Source: Amycolatopsis circi
GTDB taxonomy: Bacteria; Actinomycetota; Actinomycetes; Mycobacteriales; Pseudonocardiaceae
Direction of reading: 5' to 3'
DNA: 64,000 bases
Assembly (NCBI RefSeq): GCF_003385235.1
Contig: NZ_PQIA01000033.1
Location: forward strand, 1-64,000
In this document: piece by piece, positions 25,730 through 33,776 of the stretch
Layout of the letters: each line of letters opens with the position of its first letter
How positions within the stretch are numbered: the stretch's first letter is position 1
Notes under the pieces: generated by a model
Told to the model about the DNA's origin: nothing
Database searches by the model: none
The model's input: only the letters and a program-made list of their open reading frames with translations
Translations under genes and position numbers: made by a program

Positions 25730-27202
25730 TCAGGACGCCCGGGCCTTGGTCTTGGCGTCACCGGTGACGGCGGGGTCTGAGAAGACCGGTTTCGCGCGAT
25801 GCCACAACGGGGGCAGCCGGTAGGTCAGGACGAAGACGATCGCGGCGACGCCGAACCCGACGAAGTACGAGAGGTCGCCCCACTCGGGATGTGCCTTCGC
25901 CATGGGGCCGACGTAGAACGACAGGTTCCAGAACAGCGCGGAGACCGCCGCGCCGACCGCCCAGGCCACGAAGCCCCACTCCAGAATTCGCCGGGAGTCG
26001 TACAGTTCGGCGATGCGCGCGCGGTCGCGCCGGTGCCCGAGCGCGTAGTCGAGCAGCAGGACCGCGCCGAAGGGAGCGATCAGGTACGCGCCGAGGAACA
26101 GGAACGTCTTGAACTTCGCCTCGAAACCCTCGTCGGCCCAGAGGCTGATGACGTAGGCGAGAGCGCAGATGGCGGTGACCGCGGTGCGCCGGCTGATCGG
26201 GATCCGCAGTGTCTGCACCGAGATCGCGCCGCCGTAGACGTTCAGGAAGTTCTGCGAGAACGAGGAGATCAGGATGACCAGCAGCGCGGGGATGTGGAAC
26301 GGGCCGGTCAGCCGGTCGAGCGCCTCGATGGGGCTCTCGCCCGAGGCCGCCGAGTTGCCCAGCAGGGCGCCGGCGATCCCCAGCCAGGACAGCGAAAGGA
26401 AGTTGCCGGCGAACGTCCAGAGCCCGCTGGCGCGGTTGACGCGGTTGTTGTCCGGGAGGTAGCGGGAGTAGTCCGAGGCGAAGGGCCACCACGCGATCAG
26501 GAAGGACAGGAAGTAGCCGGCGAAGGTGATCCAGCCGCCGGCGCCGCCGATCCATCCGGATGCGTGCGGATTGGCCTGGAATCCGCCCGTCCAGCCCCGG
26601 CTCACCGAGACCACGGTGATCATCACGAACCCGAAGAACAGCACGACCGCGAGGATCCGCTCCAGGTAGTGGATCATGTTGTAGCCGAACACGGCGACCA
26701 CGAGCTGGAGCACGACGAGGACCAGCGTGCCCAGCCAGTACGGGATTCCCGGCGCGAGTGCCTTGAGCGCCTGCCCGCCGAGGATGACCGTCACCGCGGC
26801 CCAGCCGATCCCGGCGAAGACGTTGACGTAGGCGACCGGGATGAAGTTCCCGAAGAATCCGAGCGGTCCCCGGGCCTGGATCTGCTGGGCGACGCCGAGC
26901 CGTCCGCCCATCCGGGAGAAGACCCCCATCAGGACCGCGCCCAGCAGCGAGCCGCCGATGATCGCGGTGACCGCGGAGGTGAGCGAGAGCCCGAAGCTGG
27001 CCGCGACGAAACCGAGGACCATGATCGGGAAGTTCATGCCCGCGGCGAACCAGATGAAGAATTGCGAGACCGGCTTCCCGTGCCGTTCGGAGTCGGGGAT
27101 GGCGTCCACCCCGTACGGTTCGACGACCGCGATCCGGTCGCGGTAGTGCAGGTCCGGTGCTTCTCCGGCCGGTACCGGGGACTCAGCTTCGTTGCTGGGC
27201 AT
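25730..27202 (-). CDS. NCS1-family nucleobase/cofactor permease
   Basis: This 490-residue membrane protein has about 12 hydrophobic segments and NCS1 features: ERHGKPVSQFFIWFAAGMN, GARGPLGFFG-like QARGPLGFFGN, WWPFASDYSRYLP (the typical ASDYSRY motif) and LLLDYALGHRRDR. NCS1 carriers import purines, pyrimidines, hydantoins, allantoin, thiamine or pyridoxine with Na+ or H+. This makes an N-heterocycle the likely substrate of the locus. I chose the ATG at 27202 behind AAAGGTGA. It is the first gene of the minus arm, about 110 nt from its predicted promoter. Confidence 0.88.
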   Translation of the reverse strand: MPSNEAESPVPAGEAPDLHYRDRIAVVEPYGVDAIPDSERHGKPVSQFFIWFAAGMNFPIMVLGFVAASFGLSLTSAVTAIIGGSLLGAVLMGVFSRMGGRLGVAQQIQARGPLGFFGNFIPVAYVNVFAGIGWAAVTVILGGQALKALAPGIPYWLGTLVLVVLQLVVAVFGYNMIHYLERILAVVLFFGFVMITVVSVSRGWTGGFQANPHASGWIGGAGGWITFAGYFLSFLIAWWPFASDYSRYLPDNNRVNRASGLWTFAGNFLSLSWLGIAGALLGNSAASGESPIEALDRLTGPFHIPALLVILISSFSQNFLNVYGGAISVQTLRIPISRRTAVTAICALAYVISLWADEGFEAKFKTFLFLGAYLIAPFGAVLLLDYALGHRRDRARIAELYDSRRILEWGFVAWAVGAAVSALFWNLSFYVGPMAKAHPEWGDLSYFVGFGVAAIVFVLTYRLPPLWHRAKPVFSDPAVTGDAKTKARAS

Positions 27203-27305
27203 CGGATCACCTTTCACGTGGAGATCGAGGCGCTGAAGAGCGGTGGGGACGCATCGCGTCCGGAGGGGCCGGTCCTGCGGCCCGTGCTGACGCTGGCCGC
27301 CTCCC

Positions 27306-27348
27306 TGGCATGCAAGAGAAGGTAGGTCGGGTCACTCTTGTATGTCAA
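27306..27348 (-). promoter_or_regulatory. Promoter of the permease arm with two candidate GntR operators
   Basis: On the minus strand TTGACA (27348-27343) and TACCTT (27324-27319) are 18 nt apart. One 11-mer, CTTGTATGTCA, lies on the plus strand at 27337-27347 and covers the -35; a second, CTTGCATGCCA, lies on the minus strand at 27306-27316 and covers the predicted start of transcription. A third copy is at 27529-27539. The arrangement suits repression by the locus-encoded GntR. Confidence 0.6.
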
Positions 27349-27496
27349 TGCTTTGCCTGCGACGACCGCGAGCTGGTCGTTGTCTCTGCCGTGCCAGCGG
27401 ACCATCAAAAGGTCCTTTACCTGCCTTTATGGCGCGGCTGAGCTGTTGAATTGAAGTCTGGAGCGCGGGTGTGCGGCCAGGCGGACACGTAGTCGC

Positions 27497-27539
27497 TTGA
27501 CGATTGACTGGATCAGACTTACGGTCTGTGGCATGCAAG
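27497..27539 (+). promoter_or_regulatory. Promoter of the DUF1185 arm with a candidate GntR operator; leaderless start
   Basis: TTGACG (27497-27502) and TACGGT (27520-27525) are exactly 17 nt apart. The predicted transcription start (about 27532) nearly coincides with the ATG at 27533, so the first mRNA is probably leaderless. The 11-mer TGGCATGCAAG (27529-27539, reverse complement CTTGCATGCCA) covers this start and repeats the sites on the opposite promoter. Confidence 0.6.
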
Positions 27540-28153
27540 AGGAAGTGAGTTCCGACGAGATCGGCCTTCGCAAGGTCGTCGTCTACCGCGAAGAGGTCGT
27601 CACCGAAGCCGGTGCGCGGCCCGCGCGGCCGGCGGTGCAGGCGAGCGTCGCCGCGGTGCTGCGGAATCCCTGGGCCGGGACGAGCCCTTCGCGGGACCTC
27701 GCGCCCGAGGTCGTTTCGATCGCACCCGGCCTCGCTCGCCTCCTGACCAGTCGGCTGCTCGAAACCCTCGGCGGAGTCGACGCCGTCGAAGCCTTCGGAA
27801 AAGCCGCGGTGGTGGGCAATGCCGGCGAGATCGAGCACGGCGGCGCGCTGATCCACACGCCCTACTTCGGCAATCTCATGCGCGAGTTCCTCGAGGGCGA
27901 ATCGATCATCTGCTTCGCCGACACTCGGGCCGAGGCAGGGACACCGCTGGTCGTTCCGTTGTGGCACAAGACGCACGCGGCGACCCGCAGCCATTACCAG
28001 ACCGTCACCACCCGGATCTCGGACGCGCCCCGGCCCGACGAGATCGTCGTCGTCGCGGCGGCCTCCACCGGCCCCCGTCCGCATCCCCGCATCGGGGACC
28101 GCACCACCGACCCCGCCGTCACCTCGAAGAAACTGGAGAGCGTCCCGTCATGA
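27533..28153 (+). CDS. DUF1185 (AA_synth) family protein, first paralogue
   Basis: This 206-residue protein begins LRKVVVYREEVVTEAGARPA and contains NPWAGT, AFGKAAVVG, GEIEHGGALIHTPYFG and TRSHYQTVTTRISDAP. These are landmarks shared with the next gene and, as I recall, with the DUF1185/AA_synth family, whose biochemical role is not established. The ATG at 27533 lies at the predicted transcription start, so translation is probably leaderless. It is the first gene of the plus arm, and its stop overlaps the next ATG (ATGA). In this context a hydrolytic or ring-processing role on a heterocycle intermediate is plausible but not shown. Confidence 0.75.
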   Translation: MQEEVSSDEIGLRKVVVYREEVVTEAGARPARPAVQASVAAVLRNPWAGTSPSRDLAPEVVSIAPGLARLLTSRLLETLGGVDAVEAFGKAAVVGNAGEIEHGGALIHTPYFGNLMREFLEGESIICFADTRAEAGTPLVVPLWHKTHAATRSHYQTVTTRISDAPRPDEIVVVAAASTGPRPHPRIGDRTTDPAVTSKKLESVPS

Positions 28154-28701
28154 AGCTGCGCAAGATCGTCACCGTCGTCGAGGAAACCGTGGCCGAAGGC
28201 GGTCGCCCCGTGGAACCGGCGGCCCGGGTGGCCGTCGTCGCCGCGATCATCGAAAACCCTTGGCACGGACAGGGATTCGTCGACGACCTGGCTCCCGGCA
28301 TCGAGGCGACCGCTTCCGGCGTCGGCGCGCTGCTCGCCCCCCGGGTGATGGAGGCGCTGGGCGAACCCGCCGAGGCGTACGGCAAGGCCGCGATCGTCGG
28401 GCTCGACGGCGAGGTCGAGCACGGCTCGGCGCTCATCCACACGCTCAAGTTCGGCGACCACTTCCGCAAGGCGGCCAACGCCACCACCCTGCTGCCCGCC
28501 GTCGAGAAGCGCGCCCCCGCGGGCATCGTCTTCGACATCCCGCTCAAGCACATCACCGACGCGACGATCCGCTCGCACCACCAGACAGTCGAGGTACGCA
28601 TCGCCGACGCGCCGCACGCCGGTGAGATCGTCGTGGCCCTCGCCGCGGCTTCGCAGGGACGGCCGCAGCAGCGGCTCGCCCCGCTTACGACCGAGCAGTG
28701 A
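28150..28701 (+). CDS. DUF1185 (AA_synth) family protein, second paralogue
   Basis: This 183-residue protein is clearly paralogous to the preceding one: MKLRKIVTVVEETVAEGGRP, NPWHGQGFVDDLAPG, YGKAAIVG, GEVEHGSALIHTLKFG and IRSHHQTVEVRIADAPH align one to one. The two differ mostly in loops, the C-terminal tail and the segment after HFRK. Adjacent translationally coupled paralogues suggest a hetero-oligomer. The start overlaps the upstream stop (ATGA). Biochemical function is unknown. Confidence 0.75.
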   Translation: MKLRKIVTVVEETVAEGGRPVEPAARVAVVAAIIENPWHGQGFVDDLAPGIEATASGVGALLAPRVMEALGEPAEAYGKAAIVGLDGEVEHGSALIHTLKFGDHFRKAANATTLLPAVEKRAPAGIVFDIPLKHITDATIRSHHQTVEVRIADAPHAGEIVVALAAASQGRPQQRLAPLTTEQ

Positions 28702-28707
28702 CCGACC

Positions 28708-29439
28708 ATGACTGTGCAGACGCTGGTTCTCCTGCACGGTGTGGGTCTCGACCACACCGTGTGGGGACCGGTGGCCGAGCTGCTCGGCGACCGGTTCCAG
28801 GTCGTCGCGCCTGATCTGCCCGGCCACGGCTCGCGTCCGCCGGTTCCGGAGGGCACGACGCTGGCCGATCTCGCGGCCGGAGTCGCCGACGAGATCCCGC
28901 CAGGTTCGCACGTGGCGGGCTTCTCGCTTGGCGCGCTCGTGGCGCAGCACTTGGCGGTGTATCGCCCGGAACTGGTCAGGACGTTGGCCTCAGTCAGTTC
29001 TGTGTGCCGGCGGACGGACACGGAGCGGGCCGCGGTGTTGAGCCGGTTGGCCACCGCCGCGGCGGATCCTGGCGCGAGCACAGCGGCGTCCTTGGAACGC
29101 TGGTTCGGCGGGACGGACGTTCCCCCGGACTTGATCCGCGCGACCGAATCCACTTTGTCGTCGAACGATCCGGACAGCTTCGTGCGCTGCTATCGGGTCT
29201 TCGCGACCGGCGACGCCGAGATCGGGCCGCGGCTGGGGGAGATTTCGGCCCCGTCGCTCGCGGTCACCGGCGAATTCGATCCCGGGTCCACTCCGGAGAT
29301 GGCGCTGCGGCTCGCCGACGCCATCCCGGACTGCGCGGCGGAGGTGATCGCAGGCGCCCGGCACATGCTTCCTGTCCAGAAACCACGCGAACTGGTCACC
29401 TGCTTGACCGCTTTCATCGGAAGGTACGCCCATGCCTGA
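28708..29439 (+). CDS. Alpha/beta hydrolase (RutD/enol-lactonase-like)
   Basis: This 243-residue hydrolase has LLHGVGLDHTVWGPV (oxyanion region), APDLPGHGSR, the nucleophile GFSLGA (Ser73), an acid in GEFDPGST and His in GARHMLPV. It resembles 3-oxoadipate enol-lactonase and RutD-type enzymes, which remove strained or carbamate-like intermediates in ring-cleavage pathways. It lies 6 nt after DUF1185-2 and overlaps the aldehyde dehydrogenase by 8 nt. Confidence 0.88.
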   Translation: MTVQTLVLLHGVGLDHTVWGPVAELLGDRFQVVAPDLPGHGSRPPVPEGTTLADLAAGVADEIPPGSHVAGFSLGALVAQHLAVYRPELVRTLASVSSVCRRTDTERAAVLSRLATAAADPGASTAASLERWFGGTDVPPDLIRATESTLSSNDPDSFVRCYRVFATGDAEIGPRLGEISAPSLAVTGEFDPGSTPEMALRLADAIPDCAAEVIAGARHMLPVQKPRELVTCLTAFIGRYAHA

Positions 29440-30919
29440 TCTGCCCCGGCTGCATCACTTCATCGGAGGCAAGCCGACCCCGCCGGACTCGGGCGAGTAC
29501 TTCGCGAGCGTCAACCCGGCCACCGGCGAAGCCCTCTACGACGCCGCACGCGGCAACCACCGCGACATCGCCGCCGCCGTGGAGTCGGCGCGCAAGGCGT
29601 TCGACGACCCGCAGTGGCAGGCGCTGAGCCAGACCCGCCGCGGGCACCTGCTGCGCCGGCTCGGCGACCTCATCGCCGAGAACGCCGAGGAACTCGCCCG
29701 GTCGGAGAGCCTCGACAACGGGAAACTGCTGCGCGAAATGCGCGGCCAGCTCGCGACCTTGCCCGAGTACTACCACTACTACGCTGGCCTCGCGGACAAG
29801 ATCCAGGGCGACGTGATCCCCACGTCCGACCGGCGCGTGCTGAACTACACCGTCCGGGAGCCGCTGGGCGTCGTCGGGGCCATCACGCCCTGGAACTCCC
29901 CGCTGACCCTGACCAGCAGCAAGCTCGCACCGGCTCTGTGCGCGGGCAACACCGTGGTGGTCAAGCCGTCCGAGCACACCTCCGCGACCGTGCTGCGGCT
30001 CGCCGAACTCGCCGTCGAGGCGGGTTTCCCGCCCGGAGCGGTCAACGTCGTCACCGGCTTCGGCGGCGAGGCGGGACAGCCGCTCGTCGACCACCCCGGA
30101 CTCGCGAAGATCTCGTTCACCGGCAGCACCGCCACCGGGTCGCGGATCGCCTCCGCGACTGCGGGCCGGTTCGTCGGTTCGACGCTGGAACTCGGCGGGA
30201 AGTCGCCCAACATCGTCTTCGAGGACGCGGACATCGCGAACGCGGCGACCGGCGTGGTGGCCGGGATTTTCGCCGCCGCGGGGCAGACCTGCATCGCGGG
30301 CAGCAGGGTGTTCGCCCAGCGTGCCGTGTACGACGAGCTGCTCGAACGCGTCAGCGAACGCGCCCGCACGATCCGCATGGGCGACCCGCTCGCCGACGAC
30401 ACCGAACTGGGCCCGCTGGCGTTCGCGGACCAGCGCGACAAAGTCGCGTCCTATGTGGACCTCGCCCGCAGCGAGGGCGCACGGGTCCTGACCGGAGGCC
30501 GGGCCACCGACGGCGGCCTCGGCGGTTGCTTCTACGAGCCCACGGTGCTCGTGGACGTCGACAACTCGATGCGCGCCGTGCGCGAGGAAATCTTCGGGCC
30601 GGTCGCGGCGATCATGCCGTTCGACACCGAGGACGAGGTCGTGGCGCTCGCGAACGACACCGACTACGGACTCGCCGCCGGCGTGTGGACGACGAACCTC
30701 GCCCGCGCGCACCGGATGGCGTCCCGACTCGACGCGGGCACGGTGTGGGTGAACACCTACCGCGCCATGTCGCCGATGTCGCCCCGCCAAGGCTTCAAGA
30801 GCAGCGGCGTCGGCGTCGAGCACGGCACCGAAACCATCAAGGAATACACCCGGCTCAAAAGCGTCTGGATCAACACCGACGAAGGCCCGGTTCCCGATCC
30901 GTTCGTGATGCGGAGCTGA
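29432..30919 (+). CDS. Aldehyde dehydrogenase (hydroxymuconic-semialdehyde-dehydrogenase-like)
   Basis: This 495-residue NAD(P)-dependent aldehyde dehydrogenase has all catalytic motifs: PWNSPL (oxyanion Asn), FTGSTATG, LELGGKSPN (Glu253) and GQTCIAG (Cys287), with EEIFGPV near the C-terminus. Length and motifs are normal for the family. In this operon it would oxidise the aldehyde released by ring opening. It overlaps the hydrolase by 8 nt and is separated from the tautomerase by one base. Confidence 0.93.
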   Translation: MPDLPRLHHFIGGKPTPPDSGEYFASVNPATGEALYDAARGNHRDIAAAVESARKAFDDPQWQALSQTRRGHLLRRLGDLIAENAEELARSESLDNGKLLREMRGQLATLPEYYHYYAGLADKIQGDVIPTSDRRVLNYTVREPLGVVGAITPWNSPLTLTSSKLAPALCAGNTVVVKPSEHTSATVLRLAELAVEAGFPPGAVNVVTGFGGEAGQPLVDHPGLAKISFTGSTATGSRIASATAGRFVGSTLELGGKSPNIVFEDADIANAATGVVAGIFAAAGQTCIAGSRVFAQRAVYDELLERVSERARTIRMGDPLADDTELGPLAFADQRDKVASYVDLARSEGARVLTGGRATDGGLGGCFYEPTVLVDVDNSMRAVREEIFGPVAAIMPFDTEDEVVALANDTDYGLAAGVWTTNLARAHRMASRLDAGTVWVNTYRAMSPMSPRQGFKSSGVGVEHGTETIKEYTRLKSVWINTDEGPVPDPFVMRS

Positions 30920-30920
30920 C

Positions 30921-31130
30921 ATGCCGAACGTCGACATCACCCTCGCCGAAGGCCGTTCGCCGCAGCAGCTCCGGAGCCTGCTCTCCGCCGTGCACGAGGC
31001 AGTGCTGACCACGGTGGACGCCCGTCCCGAACACATCCGCGTCGTCGTCCGCGAGGTGCCCCGGACCCACTGGTCGACCGGGAACCAGACCATCGCCGAG
31101 ATGCACGCGAGCCGATCGAAGGAGCAGTAA
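30921..31130 (+). CDS. 4-oxalocrotonate tautomerase-family protein
   Basis: This 69-residue protein starts MPNVDITLAEGRSPQQL; after Met removal the N-terminal Pro would be the catalytic base of the tautomerase superfamily. HIRVVVREVPRTHWSTGNQ is the usual second half of the 4-OT fold. It probably ketonises an enol intermediate in the pathway. Its TAA overlaps the next ATG (TAATG), so it is coupled to the oxygenase. Confidence 0.88.
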   Translation: MPNVDITLAEGRSPQQLRSLLSAVHEAVLTTVDARPEHIRVVVREVPRTHWSTGNQTIAEMHASRSKEQ

Positions 31131-32173
31131 TGAGGTTCTCCCTCTTTGTCCACATGGAACGCTGGGACGAGCAGACCACGCACCGCGAGCAGTTCGAAAA
31201 TCTCGCCGAACTGGCGCTCATGGCCGAAGCAGGCGGATTCGGCACCGTGTGGGTCGGCGAACACCACGCGATGGAATACACCATCGCCCCCAGCCCGATG
31301 CCCGTCCTCGCCTACCTCGCCGCGAAAACCAGCACCATCCGGCTCGGCGCGGGCACCATCATCGCCCCGTTCTGGAACCCGATCCGCGCCGCGGGCGAGA
31401 CCGCGCTGCTCGACGTGATCAGCAACGGCCGCATGGAGGTCGGCGTCGCCCGCGGCGCGTACCAGATCGAATTCGACCGGATGGCCCCGGGAGTGAAGGC
31501 CACCGACGGCGGCAAGCACCTGCGGGAACTCGTGCCCGCGGTCCGCGCCCTCTGGCAGGGCGACTACGCCCACGACGGCGAAATCTGGCAGTTCCCGACC
31601 GCGACTAGCGTCCCCAAGCCAGTCCAGCAGCCGACCCCGCCGATGTGGGTCGCCGCGCGCGACCCCGCGTCGCACGACTTCGCGGTGGAGCAGGGCTGCA
31701 ACGTCATGGTCACGCCGCTGATGAAGGGCGACGAAGAGGTCGCCGCGCTCAAGCAGAAGTTCGACACCGCGGTAGCGAACCACCCGGAGGTCGCTCAGCC
31801 CGAGATCATGGTGCTGCGCCACACCTACGTGCACTCGCCCGACGATCCCGAGGGCTGGCGTCCCGCCGCCGCGGCGATCTCGCGGTTCTACCGCACCTTC
31901 GACGCCTGGTTCGGCAACAAAACCGCACCCGTCAACGGGTTCCTCGAACCCAGCCCGGAATCGAAATTCGCCGACCGCCCGGAATTCGAACTCGACTCGC
32001 TGCACCGGACCGCGATGATCGGCACCCCGGACGAAATCGGCGTCCGCCTCAAGGAATACGAGGCCATGGGCATCGACGAGTTCAGCTACTGGACCGACAA
32101 CAGCATGACCCACGAAGAGAAGAGGGAATCCCTCGCCCGCTTCATCTCCGACGTCGTCCCGCTGTTCTCCTGA
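31130..32173 (+). CDS. LLM-class flavin-dependent oxygenase (luciferase-like), large component
   Basis: This 347-residue TIM-barrel luciferase-like monooxygenase has MRFSLFVHMERWD, GFGTVWVGEHHAMEYTIAPS, LGAGTIIAPFWNPIRAAGE, GRMEVGVARGAYQIEFDRM and HLRELVPAVRALWQGD. The EHH motif and the PIRAAGE segment are typical of the family. Such enzymes use reduced FMN from a separate reductase, here probably the product of 24746-25279. Because RutA- and pyridine-monooxygenase-type LLM enzymes open N-heterocycles directly, this is the likely ring-attacking enzyme. It is the last gene of the plus arm. Confidence 0.9.
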   Translation: MRFSLFVHMERWDEQTTHREQFENLAELALMAEAGGFGTVWVGEHHAMEYTIAPSPMPVLAYLAAKTSTIRLGAGTIIAPFWNPIRAAGETALLDVISNGRMEVGVARGAYQIEFDRMAPGVKATDGGKHLRELVPAVRALWQGDYAHDGEIWQFPTATSVPKPVQQPTPPMWVAARDPASHDFAVEQGCNVMVTPLMKGDEEVAALKQKFDTAVANHPEVAQPEIMVLRHTYVHSPDDPEGWRPAAAAISRFYRTFDAWFGNKTAPVNGFLEPSPESKFADRPEFELDSLHRTAMIGTPDEIGVRLKEYEAMGIDEFSYWTDNSMTHEEKRESLARFISDVVPLFS

Positions 32174-32586
32174 ACACGCGCCGATCCCGGCCGGCTGGTG
32201 CGAGAACGTAGGCCTCGCGCCAGCGGCACAGACGGCCGTGGCATCGTGATCTGGCCCCGGTTCGGCATTTTGCGTCCAGCGGGGTCGCGACACCAGGCAC
32301 GAAACGCGTTGCAACGAATGGATCTCGGCGAAACTTCCGCAAGCGCAGGCCGGAGCCTCAGGCAGTCAAGCGTGATCAATATCTTCACCTGATGGCGCAA
32401 GGCATGAGCAACTCGGATGCGTGTCGGCAGGTCGCGATCGACCGCCGCACCGCCTGACCCGGGTGCGACTCCGGCCTCATGGCGACGCCGGGCGAAGATG
32501 CGCGCCCCGGATGCCGTGGAACTGTCCGGCGACACCGACGGAAACCCGACTCGCTCGCGATTGCGGGCAGTCAGGCGCGCCTTGGG
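32174..32586. other. Intergenic region, no gene seen
   Basis: The gap lies between two convergent genes (oxygenase and LacI). I see no coding signal and no perfect terminator hairpin. Confidence 0.5.
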
Positions 32587-33618
32587 TCAGCGGGCGGCCG
32601 GGCGGCCTGTCGTACCGCGGATCACCAGTTTCGGGTCCAGGACGGTTTCCGTCGGTTCGAGTGTTTCGTCCTCCAGCCGGGCCACGGCTTGGTGCACCGC
32701 CTGTTCCGCGATGCGGTCGGCGTCCTGGCGGATCGTCGTCAGGTCGATGTAGGACAGGTGCGAGAGGTGGCTGTCGTCGTAGCCGACGACCGAGATGTCT
32801 TTCGGCAGTTCGAGGCCGGCGCGGCCGAACGCGTGCATCAGGCCCACTGCGCAGCGGTCGTTGCCCGCCAGCACGGCGGTCGGCAACCGGTCCTCGCTCA
32901 GCAGTTGCTGGGCGGCGGCGATCCCGGCGTCTTCCGAGTACGCGCCGGGCAGGACGCGCGCGGTCAGCTTGTGCCGGCGCATCGCTCCGCGGTAGGCGCG
33001 GCGGCGGTCGGGTGCGCCGGGGTCTTTTCCGCCGTCGACGTGGACGATGTCGCGGTGGCCCAGCTCCGCCAGGTAGTCGATCGCCTGGCGGACTCCGACC
33101 AGGTCCGCGGTGTGGACGCTGTCGACGCGGGCGCCTGGCACCCGGCGGCCCACCGACACGGCGACGGTGCGCTTTCCCAGCTCGGCCAGGTACGCCGGTT
33201 CGGCTTTCGAGCCCAGCAGGATCACCGCTTCGCAGCGGTGGCTCAGCAGCGCTTCCACGGCTTTGCTTTCGTCTCGGCCGGGCGCGGTCGCGGACAGCAG
33301 GACGTCGTAGCCGAGTCGTTCGGCTTCCGGGTAAATGCCTTCGACCAGGTCTGCGTCGAAGGGCTGGTGCACGGTCAGCACGACGCCGAGTGTGCGACTG
33401 CGGCCGCGGGCGAGCAGCCGGGCGGCGTTGTCCGGGCGGTAGCCGAGTTCGTCCGCGGCGGCCAGCACTCGCTGCCGGGTCGCTTCGCTGGCGCCTGGCT
33501 GGTTGCGGAACACCAGGGACACGAGCGCGCGCGAAACGCCTGCTTTCGCGGCCACGTCGACCATGGTCGGACGGCGCTGCTTCCCAGTCGGCTCTTCGCC
33601 GGGGGACTGCTCGGGCAC
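32587..33618 (-). CDS. LacI family transcriptional regulator
   Basis: This 343-residue repressor has an N-terminal LacI helix-turn-helix (TMVDVAAKAGVSRALVSLVF, with hinge GYRPDNAARLLA) and a periplasmic-binding-protein-like effector domain ([62 protein letters not shown]). GTG start with GAGGAGG upstream. It is divergent from the inositol-type operon, and a tandem 13-bp repeat just downstream of the opposite promoter is its likely operator. The effector is probably a cyclitol or its ketone. Confidence 0.9.
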   Translation of the reverse strand: MPEQSPGEEPTGKQRRPTMVDVAAKAGVSRALVSLVFRNQPGASEATRQRVLAAADELGYRPDNAARLLARGRSRTLGVVLTVHQPFDADLVEGIYPEAERLGYDVLLSATAPGRDESKAVEALLSHRCEAVILLGSKAEPAYLAELGKRTVAVSVGRRVPGARVDSVHTADLVGVRQAIDYLAELGHRDIVHVDGGKDPGAPDRRRAYRGAMRRHKLTARVLPGAYSEDAGIAAAQQLLSEDRLPTAVLAGNDRCAVGLMHAFGRAGLELPKDISVVGYDDSHLSHLSYIDLTTIRQDADRIAEQAVHQAVARLEDETLEPTETVLDPKLVIRGTTGRPAAR

Positions 33619-33665
33619 GGCGTTCCTCCTCTCGTCGGCGTTCCCGGCGGGATTCTTCCAGGCTC

Positions 33666-33730
33666 TTGACAGCCCGGTGTGACAGCCAGCATAGTGCTGC
33701 GGACTAGAGCGCGCTAGTAGAGCGCACTAG
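33666..33730 (+). promoter_or_regulatory. Promoter and tandem LacI-type operator of the iolE-like operon
   Basis: TTGACA (33666-33671) and CATAGT (33690-33695) are 18 nt apart on the plus strand. Directly after the expected start of transcription lies an exact head-to-tail 13-bp repeat: TAGAGCGCGCTAG (33705-33717) and TAGAGCGCACTAG (33718-33730). Each unit is near-palindromic, as LacI-family operators are. The position downstream of the start is typical for repression. Confidence 0.6.
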
Positions 33731-33776
33731 GAGACCGCGACAACCTCTTCACCTCCGATGTCCGGGAGGACCCGCC

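Noticed and set aside
27203..27310. Flavin riboswitch in the leader of the permease arm (considered because RibB-like and flavin genes follow)
   Set aside because: No conserved FMN-element helices or AGGGGC-type segments are visible in the ~110-nt leader.
29414..32314. 966-codon minus-strand open frame
   Set aside because: It is antisense to the aldehyde dehydrogenase, tautomerase and LLM oxygenase genes, all with intact motifs; a shadow of high GC.
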